Of a stretch of 25,518 bases of DNA, positions 15,027 to 23,056 are shown piece after piece. The notes beneath the pieces were generated by a model, which saw only the letters and a program-made list of their open reading frames with translations, was not told the DNA's origin and did no database searches. Both the position numbers and the translations under genes were made by a program. Numbering within the stretch: position 1 is the stretch's first letter; every line of letters begins with the position of its first letter. The stretch is from JBFWWW01 sp050245975 (lineage in GTDB: Bacteria > Pseudomonadota > Alphaproteobacteria > Rhizobiales > Hyphomicrobiaceae): contig JBFWWW010000035.1 in assembly GCA_050245975.1 (NCBI GenBank), positions 1-25,518 on the forward strand, in the 5' to 3' direction.

Positions 15027-16553
15027 TTATTTCTCGGCCTTCTCGTAGGCATCAGCCACCATCCGGTCGAGCATCCGCACGCCCCAGCCCGAGCCCCAGC
15101 TCTGGTTGATGTCGTTGCGCTGGCTGTCCATGGCCGTGCCGGCGACGTCGAGATGCGCCCACGGCGTCTCGCGCACGAACCGCTGCAGGAACTGCGCGGC
15201 CGTGATCGCGCCGCCGAAGCGTCCGCCGATGTTCTTCATGTCGGCGGTCTTGCTGTCGATCAGCTTGTCGTAGGCCTTGCCGAGCGGCATGCGCCACGAG
15301 GTCTCGCCCGTCGCCTCGCCGGCCGCCAGGATGTCCTGCGCCAGCTTGTCGTCGTTGCTGAAGAGCCCCGCGTTCTCCTTGCCCAGCGCCACCATGATCG
15401 CGCCCGTCAGCGTCGCCAGGTCGACCATCAGCCGCGGCTTGAACCGCTCCTGCGCGTACCAGAGCAGGTCGGCGAGAACGAGCCGGCCTTCCGCGTCCGT
15501 GTTGAGCACCTCGATCGTCTGTCCGGACATGCTGGTGACGATGTCGCCCGGCCGCTGCGCGTTGCCCGACGGCATGTTCTCGACGAGCCCCACCAGTCCC
15601 ACCGCGTTGACCGGCGCCTTGCGCCCGGCGAGCGCCAGCATGAGGCCGCACACGCACGCCGCGCCGCCCATGTCGCCCTTCATGTCCTCCATGCCGGCGG
15701 CGGGCTTCATCGAGATGCCGCCGGTGTCGAACACCACGCCCTTGCCGATGAACGCAACAGGCTTCGTGCGCTTCGACTTGGCGCCGTGCCACTGCATCAC
15801 CGCGACGCGCGAGGGCCGCGTGCTGCCCTGGCCGACGGCGAGCAGCGCGCCCATCTTGAGCTCATCGAGCTGCACCTCGTCGAGGATCTCGACCTCCAGG
15901 CCGCTCTCCGACAGCGCGCGAATTCTCTCGGCGAACTCGACCGGGCCCAGCGCGTTCGCCGGCTCGTTGACGAGGTCGCGCGCCAGGAACACGCCCTGCG
16001 CCACCGCCGCACGCTGCCGGAACTGCGCCGCAGCCGCCTCGTGCTTGGCGGTATGGATGACGAGCCGTTCCAGCCCCTTCGGTTCGCCGTCCTCCTTGCC
16101 GGCATCCCCGGTGCGTGTGCGGTACTTGGTGAAGGCATAGCTGCGCAGCAGCGCGCCGTAGGCGATGTCTGCGGCGATCGTCTCGGCGGCGCCGTGGCCG
16201 TTGCCCGGCAGCTCGGCGATCACGCTGGCCGTCGCCGCCTTGCGTGCCGCGATCTGCGCCAGGATGAAGCCGCCGAGCGTGATGCGGCCGAGTTCGTCGA
16301 GGTCGCTGCCGCCCGCTCCGGCGACGATCACGCGGCCGCTCGTAAGCTCGGGAACGCCCAGCACCTCGATCGCGCTCTTGCGCTTGCCGGTGAACCCGGC
16401 CGCGGTGGCGGCGCGGCCGAGCGCGCCGCCTGCCTTGCTGTCGATCCCGCGCGCCGTCGTCCCCAGCGCCGCGCCGTCCGCGGCCAGGACAACGACCGGA
16501 CCGGTGGGCGCAGCCGAGAGCGGAGCGAATTCGATGTTGAGGCGATTGTCCAT
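15027..16553 (-). CDS. pepA: Leucyl aminopeptidase (M17, PepA)
   Basis: This 508-residue cytosolic aminopeptidase releases N-terminal amino acids, leucine preferred, using two metal ions. The N-terminal domain (about 1-185) is the variable alpha/beta part. The catalytic domain has FIGKGVVFDTGGISMKP (lysine and first aspartate ligands), KGDMGGAA, and the M17 signature NTDAEGRL (351-358) with its catalytic arginine and metal-binding Asp and Glu. Length is normal and all expected ligands are present. In E. coli PepA also binds DNA as an architectural protein; nothing here shows whether that holds. It diverges from lptF, as in many Alphaproteobacteria, and is followed by mazG on the same strand. 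Confidence 0.96.
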   Translation of the reverse strand: MDNRLNIEFAPLSAAPTGPVVVLAADGAALGTTARGIDSKAGGALGRAATAAGFTGKRKSAIEVLGVPELTSGRVIVAGAGGSDLDELGRITLGGFILAQIAARKAATASVIAELPGNGHGAAETIAADIAYGALLRSYAFTKYRTRTGDAGKEDGEPKGLERLVIHTAKHEAAAAQFRQRAAVAQGVFLARDLVNEPANALGPVEFAERIRALSESGLEVEILDEVQLDELKMGALLAVGQGSTRPSRVAVMQWHGAKSKRTKPVAFIGKGVVFDTGGISMKPAAGMEDMKGDMGGAACVCGLMLALAGRKAPVNAVGLVGLVENMPSGNAQRPGDIVTSMSGQTIEVLNTDAEGRLVLADLLWYAQERFKPRLMVDLATLTGAIMVALGKENAGLFSNDDKLAQDILAAGEATGETSWRMPLGKAYDKLIDSKTADMKNIGGRFGGAITAAQFLQRFVRETPWAHLDVAGTAMDSQRNDINQSWGSGWGVRMLDRMVADAYEKAEK

Positions 16554-16690
16554 GCTGGAGATCCGTTGCGAGCCTCGCCGCGGGCCGGGGGTCGATCGCC
16601 GCCCGGCCCCGCGCGGCAGGGCCCGTGCCGCCCCGTTCCGGGGAGCCGTGAACCAGCCGAAGGCAAGGATGTCTTAAGTCGATAGGCCCC

Positions 16691-16718
16691 AGGATAGAGG
16701 CTGGTCCGGGAATGGCAA
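16691..16718 (-). promoter_or_regulatory. Candidate promoter for pepA
   Basis: On the minus strand TTGCCA (16713-16718) and TATCCT (16691-16696) are 16 bases apart, matching the housekeeping consensus at five and four of six positions. Transcription would begin near 16684, giving a leader of about 130 bases before the pepA ATG. The same 278-base divergent gap (16554-16831) must contain the lptF promoter, but I found no convincing plus-strand pair. Confidence 0.4.
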
Positions 16719-16831
16719 GCCGAGCGCCCGTTGCCGCGTATCCCGGGCTTGTTACGCCACCCCTATTTCCGCCAACATGGGATGGCAGCAACCATCGGTG
16801 CCGCGTGCGTCGGCGGTGATCGGGCGGGCTG

Positions 16832-18040
16832 ATGGGGATTCTGGACCGGTACGTATTCAGGCAGGCCGCGGGGGCGCTGGCGCTGATTCTCGTTTCGCTC
16901 ACGGGCGTCACCTGGATCGCCGTCGCCCTGCGCCAGCTCGATCTCGTCACCGGGCAGGGCCAGAACGGCTTTCTGCTCCTCAAGATGACAACGCTGGCGC
17001 TGCCCCAGCTCGTCGCCCTCATCGCGCCCATTGCCCTGCTCATCGCCGCCACGCATGTGCTCAACCGCCTCAACGGCGACAGCGAGCTCATCGTCATGAC
17101 CGCCGGCGGCGCGCCGGTGTGGCAGCTCTTGAAGCCGCTCCTGATCCTGGCCGTGCTGGTGTCGGCCGTCGTCGCCTTCGTCAATCACGAGATCGGGCCC
17201 GGCAGCCAGCGCAAGCTGCGCGACTATGCGTTGCAGGTGCGCACCGATCTGATCGCGCAGGTGATCCAGCCCGGCCGCTTCACCACGCCCGAGGCCAACC
17301 TCACGCTGCATATCCGCGACCGCTCACCCAACGGCGAGCTGCTCGGGTTGCTGATCCACGATGCGCGCGATCCCAAGCAGGCGTCCTCCTACCTCGCCGA
17401 GCGCGGCCGCCTCGTGAAGCAGGGCGACGCCGCCTACCTGATGATGCAGAACGGCCATATCGTCCGCCGTGCCGAGGGCGAGGCGGCGCCGCAGATCATT
17501 GTCTTCGACCGCTACGCCATCGACATCACGCGCCTCGAGCAGAAGGCGGACCAGGCCCTCGTGCTGAAACCGCGCGAGCGCTACACCTCCGAGCTGATTT
17601 GGGTCGACAGGAACGACCCGGCCTACAAGGCCGGACCGGGCCGCTTCAAGTCCGAGCTGCACGAGCGCTTCGCCGGACCCCTCTACCCGTTCGCCTTCAT
17701 TTTCATCGCCCTGGCGCTGGTGGGGCAGGCGCGGACGACGCGCCAGAACCGCCTGCAGAGCGTGGTCATGGCCTTCGCGCTCTCCGTCGGTGCGCGCGTT
17801 CTCGGCATCGCCGCTGCCAACATGGCCGCCGTGCGGCCGAGCGCCATTCCGCTCATGTACGCCATTCCCGTCGGCGCGATGGTTCTTGCGGCCGTTGCCT
17901 GCCAGCGCAACATGACCCCGCGGCCCCTCTCGCGCTTTGCCCGCTGGCAGGCGCGCACGCTCGACAGCTTCGTCGATGCGGCCGGCCGGCTCGCCCGTCT
18001 CGTCTCGCGTCGTCCGCTGCCAGCCCCGGCGGAGCGCTGA
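16832..18040 (+). CDS. lptF: Lipopolysaccharide export permease LptF
   Basis: This 402-residue inner-membrane protein of the YjgP/YjgQ family pairs with LptG and the ATPase LptB to extract lipopolysaccharide from the inner membrane. Three N-terminal hydrophobic segments (about 8-32, 52-76, 98-122) are followed by a periplasmic beta-jellyroll-like region (about 125-285) and three C-terminal segments, the first starting near YPFAFIFIALALVG. The opening MGILDRYVFRQA and the NGDSELIVMTAGG stretch, which couples to LptB, are family hallmarks. The order LptF before LptG, two bases apart, is standard. It diverges from pepA. LptB, LptA and LptC genes are not in this window. Confidence 0.94.
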   Translation: MGILDRYVFRQAAGALALILVSLTGVTWIAVALRQLDLVTGQGQNGFLLLKMTTLALPQLVALIAPIALLIAATHVLNRLNGDSELIVMTAGGAPVWQLLKPLLILAVLVSAVVAFVNHEIGPGSQRKLRDYALQVRTDLIAQVIQPGRFTTPEANLTLHIRDRSPNGELLGLLIHDARDPKQASSYLAERGRLVKQGDAAYLMMQNGHIVRRAEGEAAPQIIVFDRYAIDITRLEQKADQALVLKPRERYTSELIWVDRNDPAYKAGPGRFKSELHERFAGPLYPFAFIFIALALVGQARTTRQNRLQSVVMAFALSVGARVLGIAAANMAAVRPSAIPLMYAIPVGAMVLAAVACQRNMTPRPLSRFARWQARTLDSFVDAAGRLARLVSRRPLPAPAER

Positions 18041-18042
18041 CG

Positions 18043-19140
18043 ATGTTCGGGCCCAACCTGCTGCGCATCTACATCGCCAAGCGCTTCCTGCTCGCCATCC
18101 TCGGCGCATTCGCGGTCTGCGGCGTGCTGATCTACATGGTGGACCTCGTCGAGTTGCTGCGCCAATCGCGCCGCGTGCCCGACCTCGCCGGCCGCACCCT
18201 CATGTGGATGGCGCTGCTCCGCCTGCCGGCCTACACCGAAATCCTGCTGAGCTTTGCCGTTCTCGTCGGCAGCCTCGGCGCCCTTCTCAGCCTCAGCCGC
18301 AAGTCGGAGCTGGCCGTCATGCGCGCCGGCGGCATGTCGGTCTGGCAGTTCCTGCTCCCCGGCATCATCGTCTCGCTGCTGCTTGGAGTTGCAGCGGTCA
18401 CGCTTTACAACCCCCTGGCAGCCGCCGCGCGCGCGGAAGCCGAGCGCCTCGCCGCTGAAGTCTTTGGCCGCGAAGCCAATTTCATGCAGAGCTACGCCGG
18501 CGCGGGCGCCTGGTTGCGTCAGGACGGCACCGATGGCCAGTCTGTTTTCCAGGCCCGTGCCGTCGCCGATCAGGGGCTGTCGCTGACGGGGCTGACCGTC
18601 TTTCAGTTCGATCATGCGGGTCACTTCGTCGAACGCATCGAGGCCGAGCACGCGACCCTTGGCGACGGCTACTGGGAGCTCAAAAAAGCCACCGTCGTCC
18701 GCCCTCTGCGCGAGCCGGAACAATTCGAGACCTACACCCTCAGCACCTACCTCACGCGCGAGCGTGTCGGCGATGCTTTGGGCTCGGAAATCGCCATGTC
18801 CTTCTGGCAGTTGCCGGCGCTCATCGAAGTCGCTGAAAAATCAGGGCTTCCGGCGACCCGCTATCGGATGCAGTACCAGCTTCTGATGTCCCGTCCGATG
18901 CTGTTGCTGACCATGGTTCTTTTGGCCGCCACTGTGTCTTTGCGGTCCTTCCGCCAGGGGGGCATCCAAACTATGGTGGCAACGGGGATGGTTGGGGGAA
19001 TTGGCTTCTTCCTGCTGACGGAAGTCTCGCGACAGATCGGCATGGCCGGTTTGGTCTCGCCTTTCGTAGCTGTGTGGTTGCCGATTGCCTTGGCCACATT
19101 GGTCTCGGTGACGGTTCTGCTACATCAGGAGGACGGCTGA
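18043..19140 (+). CDS. lptG: Lipopolysaccharide export permease LptG
   Basis: This 365-residue partner of LptF has the same plan: N-terminal membrane segments (about 14-36, 60-85, 101-125), a periplasmic domain (about 130-265), and three C-terminal segments beginning near LLLTMVLLAATVSL. The coupling helix SRKSELAVMRAGGMS is clear, as is FRQGGIQTMVATGM, a conserved cytoplasmic loop. The ATG at 18043 lies two bases after the lptF stop, with GGAG at 18031. Codon use changes within the gene: of the first 86 codons about 93% end in G or C, but of the last 99 only 74%. CTC, the favoured leucine codon at the front, is absent from the last 99. lptD starts immediately after the stop. Confidence 0.94.
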   Translation: MFGPNLLRIYIAKRFLLAILGAFAVCGVLIYMVDLVELLRQSRRVPDLAGRTLMWMALLRLPAYTEILLSFAVLVGSLGALLSLSRKSELAVMRAGGMSVWQFLLPGIIVSLLLGVAAVTLYNPLAAAARAEAERLAAEVFGREANFMQSYAGAGAWLRQDGTDGQSVFQARAVADQGLSLTGLTVFQFDHAGHFVERIEAEHATLGDGYWELKKATVVRPLREPEQFETYTLSTYLTRERVGDALGSEIAMSFWQLPALIEVAEKSGLPATRYRMQYQLLMSRPMLLLTMVLLAATVSLRSFRQGGIQTMVATGMVGGIGFFLLTEVSRQIGMAGLVSPFVAVWLPIALATLVSVTVLLHQEDG

Positions 19141-21594
19141 GTGATGCGTGAGGCGCGGCCACCGCACTACCGGTGCGGATCAACGCGCATTTCCGACTGC
19201 CGGTTCGGCGGTCTCGGGAGTGCGTGGTTGCGCGCGTCTGCGTGTCCGGCGTCCTTGCGCCTGCTGGCGCTGTGCCTGCTCGCCGCTCTCGTCGGTTTCG
19301 CTGGTCCCGCGGCCGCCCAGGATCCCAGCACGCGCATCACCACGGCACAGCCGCCCGCCGCGAAATCGTTCCCGAAGAAGAAGGGCGGAATTTTCGGTCC
19401 GACGCCCAAGATCGACAAGGCCGCGCCGCTCTACCTGCAGGGCGACGAGCTCGTCTATGACACCAAGGGCAATCGCGTCATCGCCCGCGGCAACGTCGAG
19501 ATCTACTACAACAACTACGTCCTGACGGCCGATCAGGTCGTCTACGATCAGAACGCCAACAAGCTCACCGCCGAAGGCAACGCGCAGCTGCGCGACCCCA
19601 ACGGCACCATCACGCGCGGCGACAAGCTCGAGGCGACGGACGATTTCCGCGATGCCTTCATCCAGTCGATGAGCGTCGTCACGCGCGATGACACGCGCAT
19701 CGCCGCCGAGCGCGCCGTCCGCCGCGAAGGCAATGTCACCGAATTCGAGAACGGCCGTTTCACGCCGTGTAAGAACGATCCTGGCAAGCCGCCGCTCTGG
19801 TGCATCAGCGCGGCCCGCGTCGTGCACGACCAGCAGGCCGCGACCATCACCTATCAGGACGCGCAGTTCGAGCTGTTCGGCATGCCGATCCTGTACCTGC
19901 CGTATTTCCAGCACGCCGACCCGTCGGTGAAGCGCCGCTCGGGCTTCCTGTCGCCGACGTTCGGCAACTCCACGTCCCTCGGGTTCTCCACCGAGGTTCC
20001 CTACTTCTTCGCCCTCGCGCCCAACTACGATTTCACCTTCCATCCCCGGTATTTCACCAAGCAGGGCGTGCTGTGGCAGGGCGACTGGCGGCACCGTCTC
20101 GCCAACGGCCAGTATGAAATCAAGATCGCCGGCATCGACCAGGATGCCGACAACCTGCCGGCGGGCACGACGAACCGGCTCGACGGCTGGCGCGGCAGCC
20201 TGGAGACGAAAGGCCAGTTCTCGCTGGCGTCCTGGTGGCGCTTCGGCTGGGACGTGACGGTCGAGAGCGACGACAGCTTCCGCCGCTTCTACAAGCTCGA
20301 CGACATCCTGCAGACCGACCGCGTCAACACGGTCTACCTGCAGGGCATGCACGACCGGAATTACTTCGCAGCGAACCTCTATCACTTCGGCGGCCTGCTG
20401 CTGAACGACACGCCGCTGGCGGAATCGCGCGTGCATCCGGTCATCGACTACAAGTACTTCCTGAACAATCCGGTGCTCGGCGGCGAGTTGAGCTTCAACG
20501 CGCACGCCCGTTCCATGACGCGCGACGACGGTACCGACACCGAGCACGCGCTGGTGGAAGTGAACTGGCGCCGCAAGATCGTCGACGCTCTGGGCCAGGT
20601 CTGGAAGCCGTTCGCCAGCCTGCGCGGAGATGCCTACAGCTACCAGGATGCCATCGATCCCGACACGCACCTGCGCATCCCCGACGACACCGTGGCGCGC
20701 GGCATGGCGACGGCCGGTCTGACCTACTCCTATCCCTTCGTCGCCCACACGGCGAACGCGTCGCACATCCTGGAGCCGACGGCGCAGATCATCGCGCGGC
20801 CCAACAGGCTCGACCAGCGCCGCCTGCCGGACGAGGACGCGCGCAGCCTCGTCCTCGACGACACGCTTCTCTTCGACACCGACAAGTTCTCCGGCTACGA
20901 CCGCATGGAGACGGGTACGCGCGCCAACCTCGGCCTGCAGTACACATGGCAGTCCTATTCGGGACCCTACCTGCGTGCCGTCGCCGGCCAGAGCATTCAT
21001 CTGTCGGGTGAGAACGCGTTCGCCAACCCGGGCTACGACGCCACCGGGCTCGTCTATAACTACTCGCCGCTCAGCGGCCTGGAGACGAACAAGTCCGACT
21101 ACGTCGCCGGCCTCTACTTCTCGCCGATCGCCGGCACGAGCCTCGTCGCGCAGGGTCGCTTCGACGAGAAGAACATGTCGCTGCGGCGCCAGGACACCTA
21201 TGCGCAGGCCTACTACGGTCCGGTGCTGGGCCAGCTCGGCTATACCTTCATCAAGGCTGATGCGACCACGCCGCTGCTGGACGATCAGCAGGAGGTGATC
21301 GGCGGCCTCGGCTTCCGGCTGAGCGACCGCTGGAGCATCCTCGGGCAGATGCGCTACGACATCGACGCCAGGGACCGCATCCAGGACAGCCTGCAGCTGC
21401 GCTATGCCGACGAGTGCTTCGTCCTGAGCGCCACCTACACCGAGACGTTCGTGGACAATCCCGCCCTCGACATCCGGCAGGACCGCTCGCTGATGGTCCG
21501 CTTCGAGCTGAAGAACCTCGGTGAGTTCAACTACAAGACCGACTCCATCAACCGCATGTTCGGCACCAACCAGACGCCGAAGGACCTCAACTAG
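19141..21594 (+). CDS. lptD: Outer-membrane LPS assembly protein LptD
   Basis: This 817-residue outer-membrane protein inserts lipopolysaccharide into the outer leaflet. A hydrophobic signal core (LRLLALCLLAALVGFAG) ends at an AAA-Q site near residue 60. The OstA/LptA-like beta-jellyroll (about 98-205) receives LPS, and a large beta-barrel (about 230-800) follows. GTG at 19141 is seven bases after AGGAGG; ATG at 19144 is equally possible. Either gives an unusually long n-region before the hydrophobic core; a TTG at 19228 would give a normal signal peptide but lacks a clear ribosome-binding site. The mature part has only three cysteines (C210, C221, C759), against four in E. coli, where two long-range disulfides activate the protein. 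It directly follows lptG. Confidence 0.95.
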   Translation: MMREARPPHYRCGSTRISDCRFGGLGSAWLRASACPASLRLLALCLLAALVGFAGPAAAQDPSTRITTAQPPAAKSFPKKKGGIFGPTPKIDKAAPLYLQGDELVYDTKGNRVIARGNVEIYYNNYVLTADQVVYDQNANKLTAEGNAQLRDPNGTITRGDKLEATDDFRDAFIQSMSVVTRDDTRIAAERAVRREGNVTEFENGRFTPCKNDPGKPPLWCISAARVVHDQQAATITYQDAQFELFGMPILYLPYFQHADPSVKRRSGFLSPTFGNSTSLGFSTEVPYFFALAPNYDFTFHPRYFTKQGVLWQGDWRHRLANGQYEIKIAGIDQDADNLPAGTTNRLDGWRGSLETKGQFSLASWWRFGWDVTVESDDSFRRFYKLDDILQTDRVNTVYLQGMHDRNYFAANLYHFGGLLLNDTPLAESRVHPVIDYKYFLNNPVLGGELSFNAHARSMTRDDGTDTEHALVEVNWRRKIVDALGQVWKPFASLRGDAYSYQDAIDPDTHLRIPDDTVARGMATAGLTYSYPFVAHTANASHILEPTAQIIARPNRLDQRRLPDEDARSLVLDDTLLFDTDKFSGYDRMETGTRANLGLQYTWQSYSGPYLRAVAGQSIHLSGENAFANPGYDATGLVYNYSPLSGLETNKSDYVAGLYFSPIAGTSLVAQGRFDEKNMSLRRQDTYAQAYYGPVLGQLGYTFIKADATTPLLDDQQEVIGGLGFRLSDRWSILGQMRYDIDARDRIQDSLQLRYADECFVLSATYTETFVDNPALDIRQDRSLMVRFELKNLGEFNYKTDSINRMFGTNQTPKDLN

Positions 21595-21607
21595 CGCCCC
21601 GGGGCGC
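21594..21607 (+). repeat. GC-rich perfect palindrome at the end of lptD
   Basis: GCGCCCCGGGGCGC, a perfect 14-bp palindrome, begins on the last base of the lptD stop codon. A further short inverted repeat (GGCCTG ... CAGGCC) follows within about 40 bases. No T-tract is seen, so it is not a classic intrinsic terminator; it may stabilise the 3' end of the lpt transcript or slow RNA polymerase. Confidence 0.35.
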
Positions 21608-21670
21608 CTGCCGGGCCTGATCTGCGGCCCAGGCCGGGGCCCGGATGCCATGCCTTGGTCACGGTTGTGT

Positions 21671-21679
21671 TGTGGATAA
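21671..21679 (-). promoter_or_regulatory. Perfect consensus DnaA box upstream of surA
   Basis: The minus strand reads TTATCCACA, the strict E. coli DnaA-box consensus, 86 bases before the surA ATG. Six of nine bases are A or T, so a chance match is uncommon in DNA this rich in GC. It is a single box without an AT-rich unwinding element or neighbouring boxes, so it is not an origin. Control of surA by DnaA is a hypothesis only. Confidence 0.45.
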
Positions 21680-21764
21680 GCCCTTCGCCGCTCGACGCGG
21701 GACGCTAAGATCGGCGGGCGATTCTCTCGCCGCTGCAGCCTTTGACCGGATCCGCCACGCGCTC

Positions 21765-23006
21765 ATGGCCATGTTGTTCGCCTTCGCCCACCATCTTGCA
21801 CCGCCCCTCTTCCGCGGGCTGGCGGTCGCCGCCTGCGCGGCGGTGCTGGCGCTGCCGGCCCTGGCGGCACCGGCCGGCGCCAAGGGACCGGCGCAACACG
21901 GCACCAAGGCCGGTGCGCGCAGCGCCAGCGCCGAGGAGCCCGACAAGCGCAACCATGGCGGCGGCGAGCGGATCGTGGCGCTCGTCAACGACGAGATCAT
22001 CACGGCGCGCGACATCGAGATGCGCGCCCGGTTCCTGGCCGTGTCCTCCAACATCGGCAGCCGCGCGCAGGAGGTCTTCAAGTCGCTGGTCAAGCAGGAC
22101 AGCACCAACCAGAGGCTGCGCGCCATACTGGAAGCGACGATCAAGGCCAACCCCGGCAAGTCGCGCGAGCAGATCACGGCCATCTTCGAGGTCAAGAAGA
22201 AGGAATTCGCGCAGGCGCTGCAGAAGCAGGCCATCGACTCCGCGCGCGCCGGCATGGTGCCCAAGTTTCGCGAGCAGGCCTACCAGGAGCTCATCGACGA
22301 GCGGCTGAAGGTCCAGGAAGCCAAGCGCCTCGGCTTCGAGGTGGCGGACGAGGAAGTCAATCGCGTCATCAAGGACATTGCCGAGCGCAACAAGATGACC
22401 GTCGACCAGTTCGGCAAGAACATGGCCGGCATGGGCACGTCGCTGACGACGATGAAATCCCGCTTCCGCGCGCAGATCGCCTGGCGCGAGGTGATCCGCC
22501 GCCGCTTTTCCGCGCAGATTTCCGTCAACCAGCGCGATATCGACCGCCTCGTCGCCGCGTCGGACGGCGGCGTCGAGGAAGGCGTCGAGTTGCAGCTCCA
22601 GAAGATCACCCTGCCCCTGCCGTCGAAGATCGATCAGGCCGCCCTTGCCCACCGCTTCAGCGAGGCCGAGGCCTTGCGCCGCAAGTTTGGCGGCTGCAAG
22701 GGGATGGCCGGGCTCGCCAACGGCGTCGCCGGGGCAAAATTCGACGATATGAAGTTCCAGAAGCCCGGCGTCGTGTCGGAGCCGACCCGCTCCATGCTGG
22801 TGGCCGCCAAGGACGGCGAGATGCTGCCGCCGCAGACCACGGCGTCCGGCGTAGAGCTCTATGCCGTCTGCAGCCGGCGCGTCGCCCGTGCCGATGACGC
22901 CGCGCGCCAGAAGGCGCAGGAAGAGTTGCAGACGAAAGAGTACGAGCGGCGCGCCGAGGGTTATCTGCGTGACTTGCGGCAGGATGCGCATATAGAAAAG
23001 CGCTGA
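21765..23006 (+). CDS. surA: SurA-like periplasmic chaperone / parvulin-type peptidyl-prolyl isomerase
   Basis: This 413-residue secreted protein has a signal peptide (hydrophobic core about 18-33, cleavage near ALA-A at 34-35) and a low-complexity linker. The SurA N-terminal chaperone domain follows (IVALVNDEIITARDIEMRARF, then LIDERLKVQEAKRLGF and the RAQIAWREVIRRRF helix), with a single degenerate parvulin-like domain (about 255-390). SurA escorts unfolded outer-membrane proteins, LptD being a classical client, which explains the position after lptD. About 60 extra residues (roughly 100-165, highly charged, predicted helical) lie between the first helix and LIDERL compared with E. coli SurA. 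The frame is open back to 21645, but the ATG at 21765 (or 21771) puts the signal peptide at the N-terminus. No clear ribosome-binding site is visible. Confidence 0.88.
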   Translation: MAMLFAFAHHLAPPLFRGLAVAACAAVLALPALAAPAGAKGPAQHGTKAGARSASAEEPDKRNHGGGERIVALVNDEIITARDIEMRARFLAVSSNIGSRAQEVFKSLVKQDSTNQRLRAILEATIKANPGKSREQITAIFEVKKKEFAQALQKQAIDSARAGMVPKFREQAYQELIDERLKVQEAKRLGFEVADEEVNRVIKDIAERNKMTVDQFGKNMAGMGTSLTTMKSRFRAQIAWREVIRRRFSAQISVNQRDIDRLVAASDGGVEEGVELQLQKITLPLPSKIDQAALAHRFSEAEALRRKFGGCKGMAGLANGVAGAKFDDMKFQKPGVVSEPTRSMLVAAKDGEMLPPQTTASGVELYAVCSRRVARADDAARQKAQEELQTKEYERRAEGYLRDLRQDAHIEKR

Positions 23007-23007
23007 A

Positions 23008-23023
23008 GCCGGCGGCCGCCGGC
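23008..23023 (+). repeat. GC-rich palindrome between surA and pdxA
   Basis: GCCGGCGGCCGCCGGC is a perfect 16-bp palindrome one base after the surA stop, followed by GGTTGT. It could form a short hairpin in surA mRNA; without a real T-tract it is a weak terminator candidate. The remaining 33 bases to pdxA hold no evident promoter. Confidence 0.35.
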
Positions 23024-23056
23024 GGTTGTCGTCAGGCCTCGTCCGTACTTACTGCC

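Noticed and set aside
16777..18042. Single open frame joining upstream sequence to lptG, suggesting a 787-residue fusion
   Set aside because: The first 422 residues are an out-of-frame reading of lptF; lptG starts at its own ATG at 18043 with a ribosome-binding site.
19180..21651. Open frame of more than 800 codons on the minus strand opposite lptD
   Set aside because: It mirrors lptD codons and arises from strong G/C third-position bias. The translation is low-complexity (Ala, Arg, Val, Asp, Leu rich) with no family motif, whereas the plus strand gives a complete LptD.
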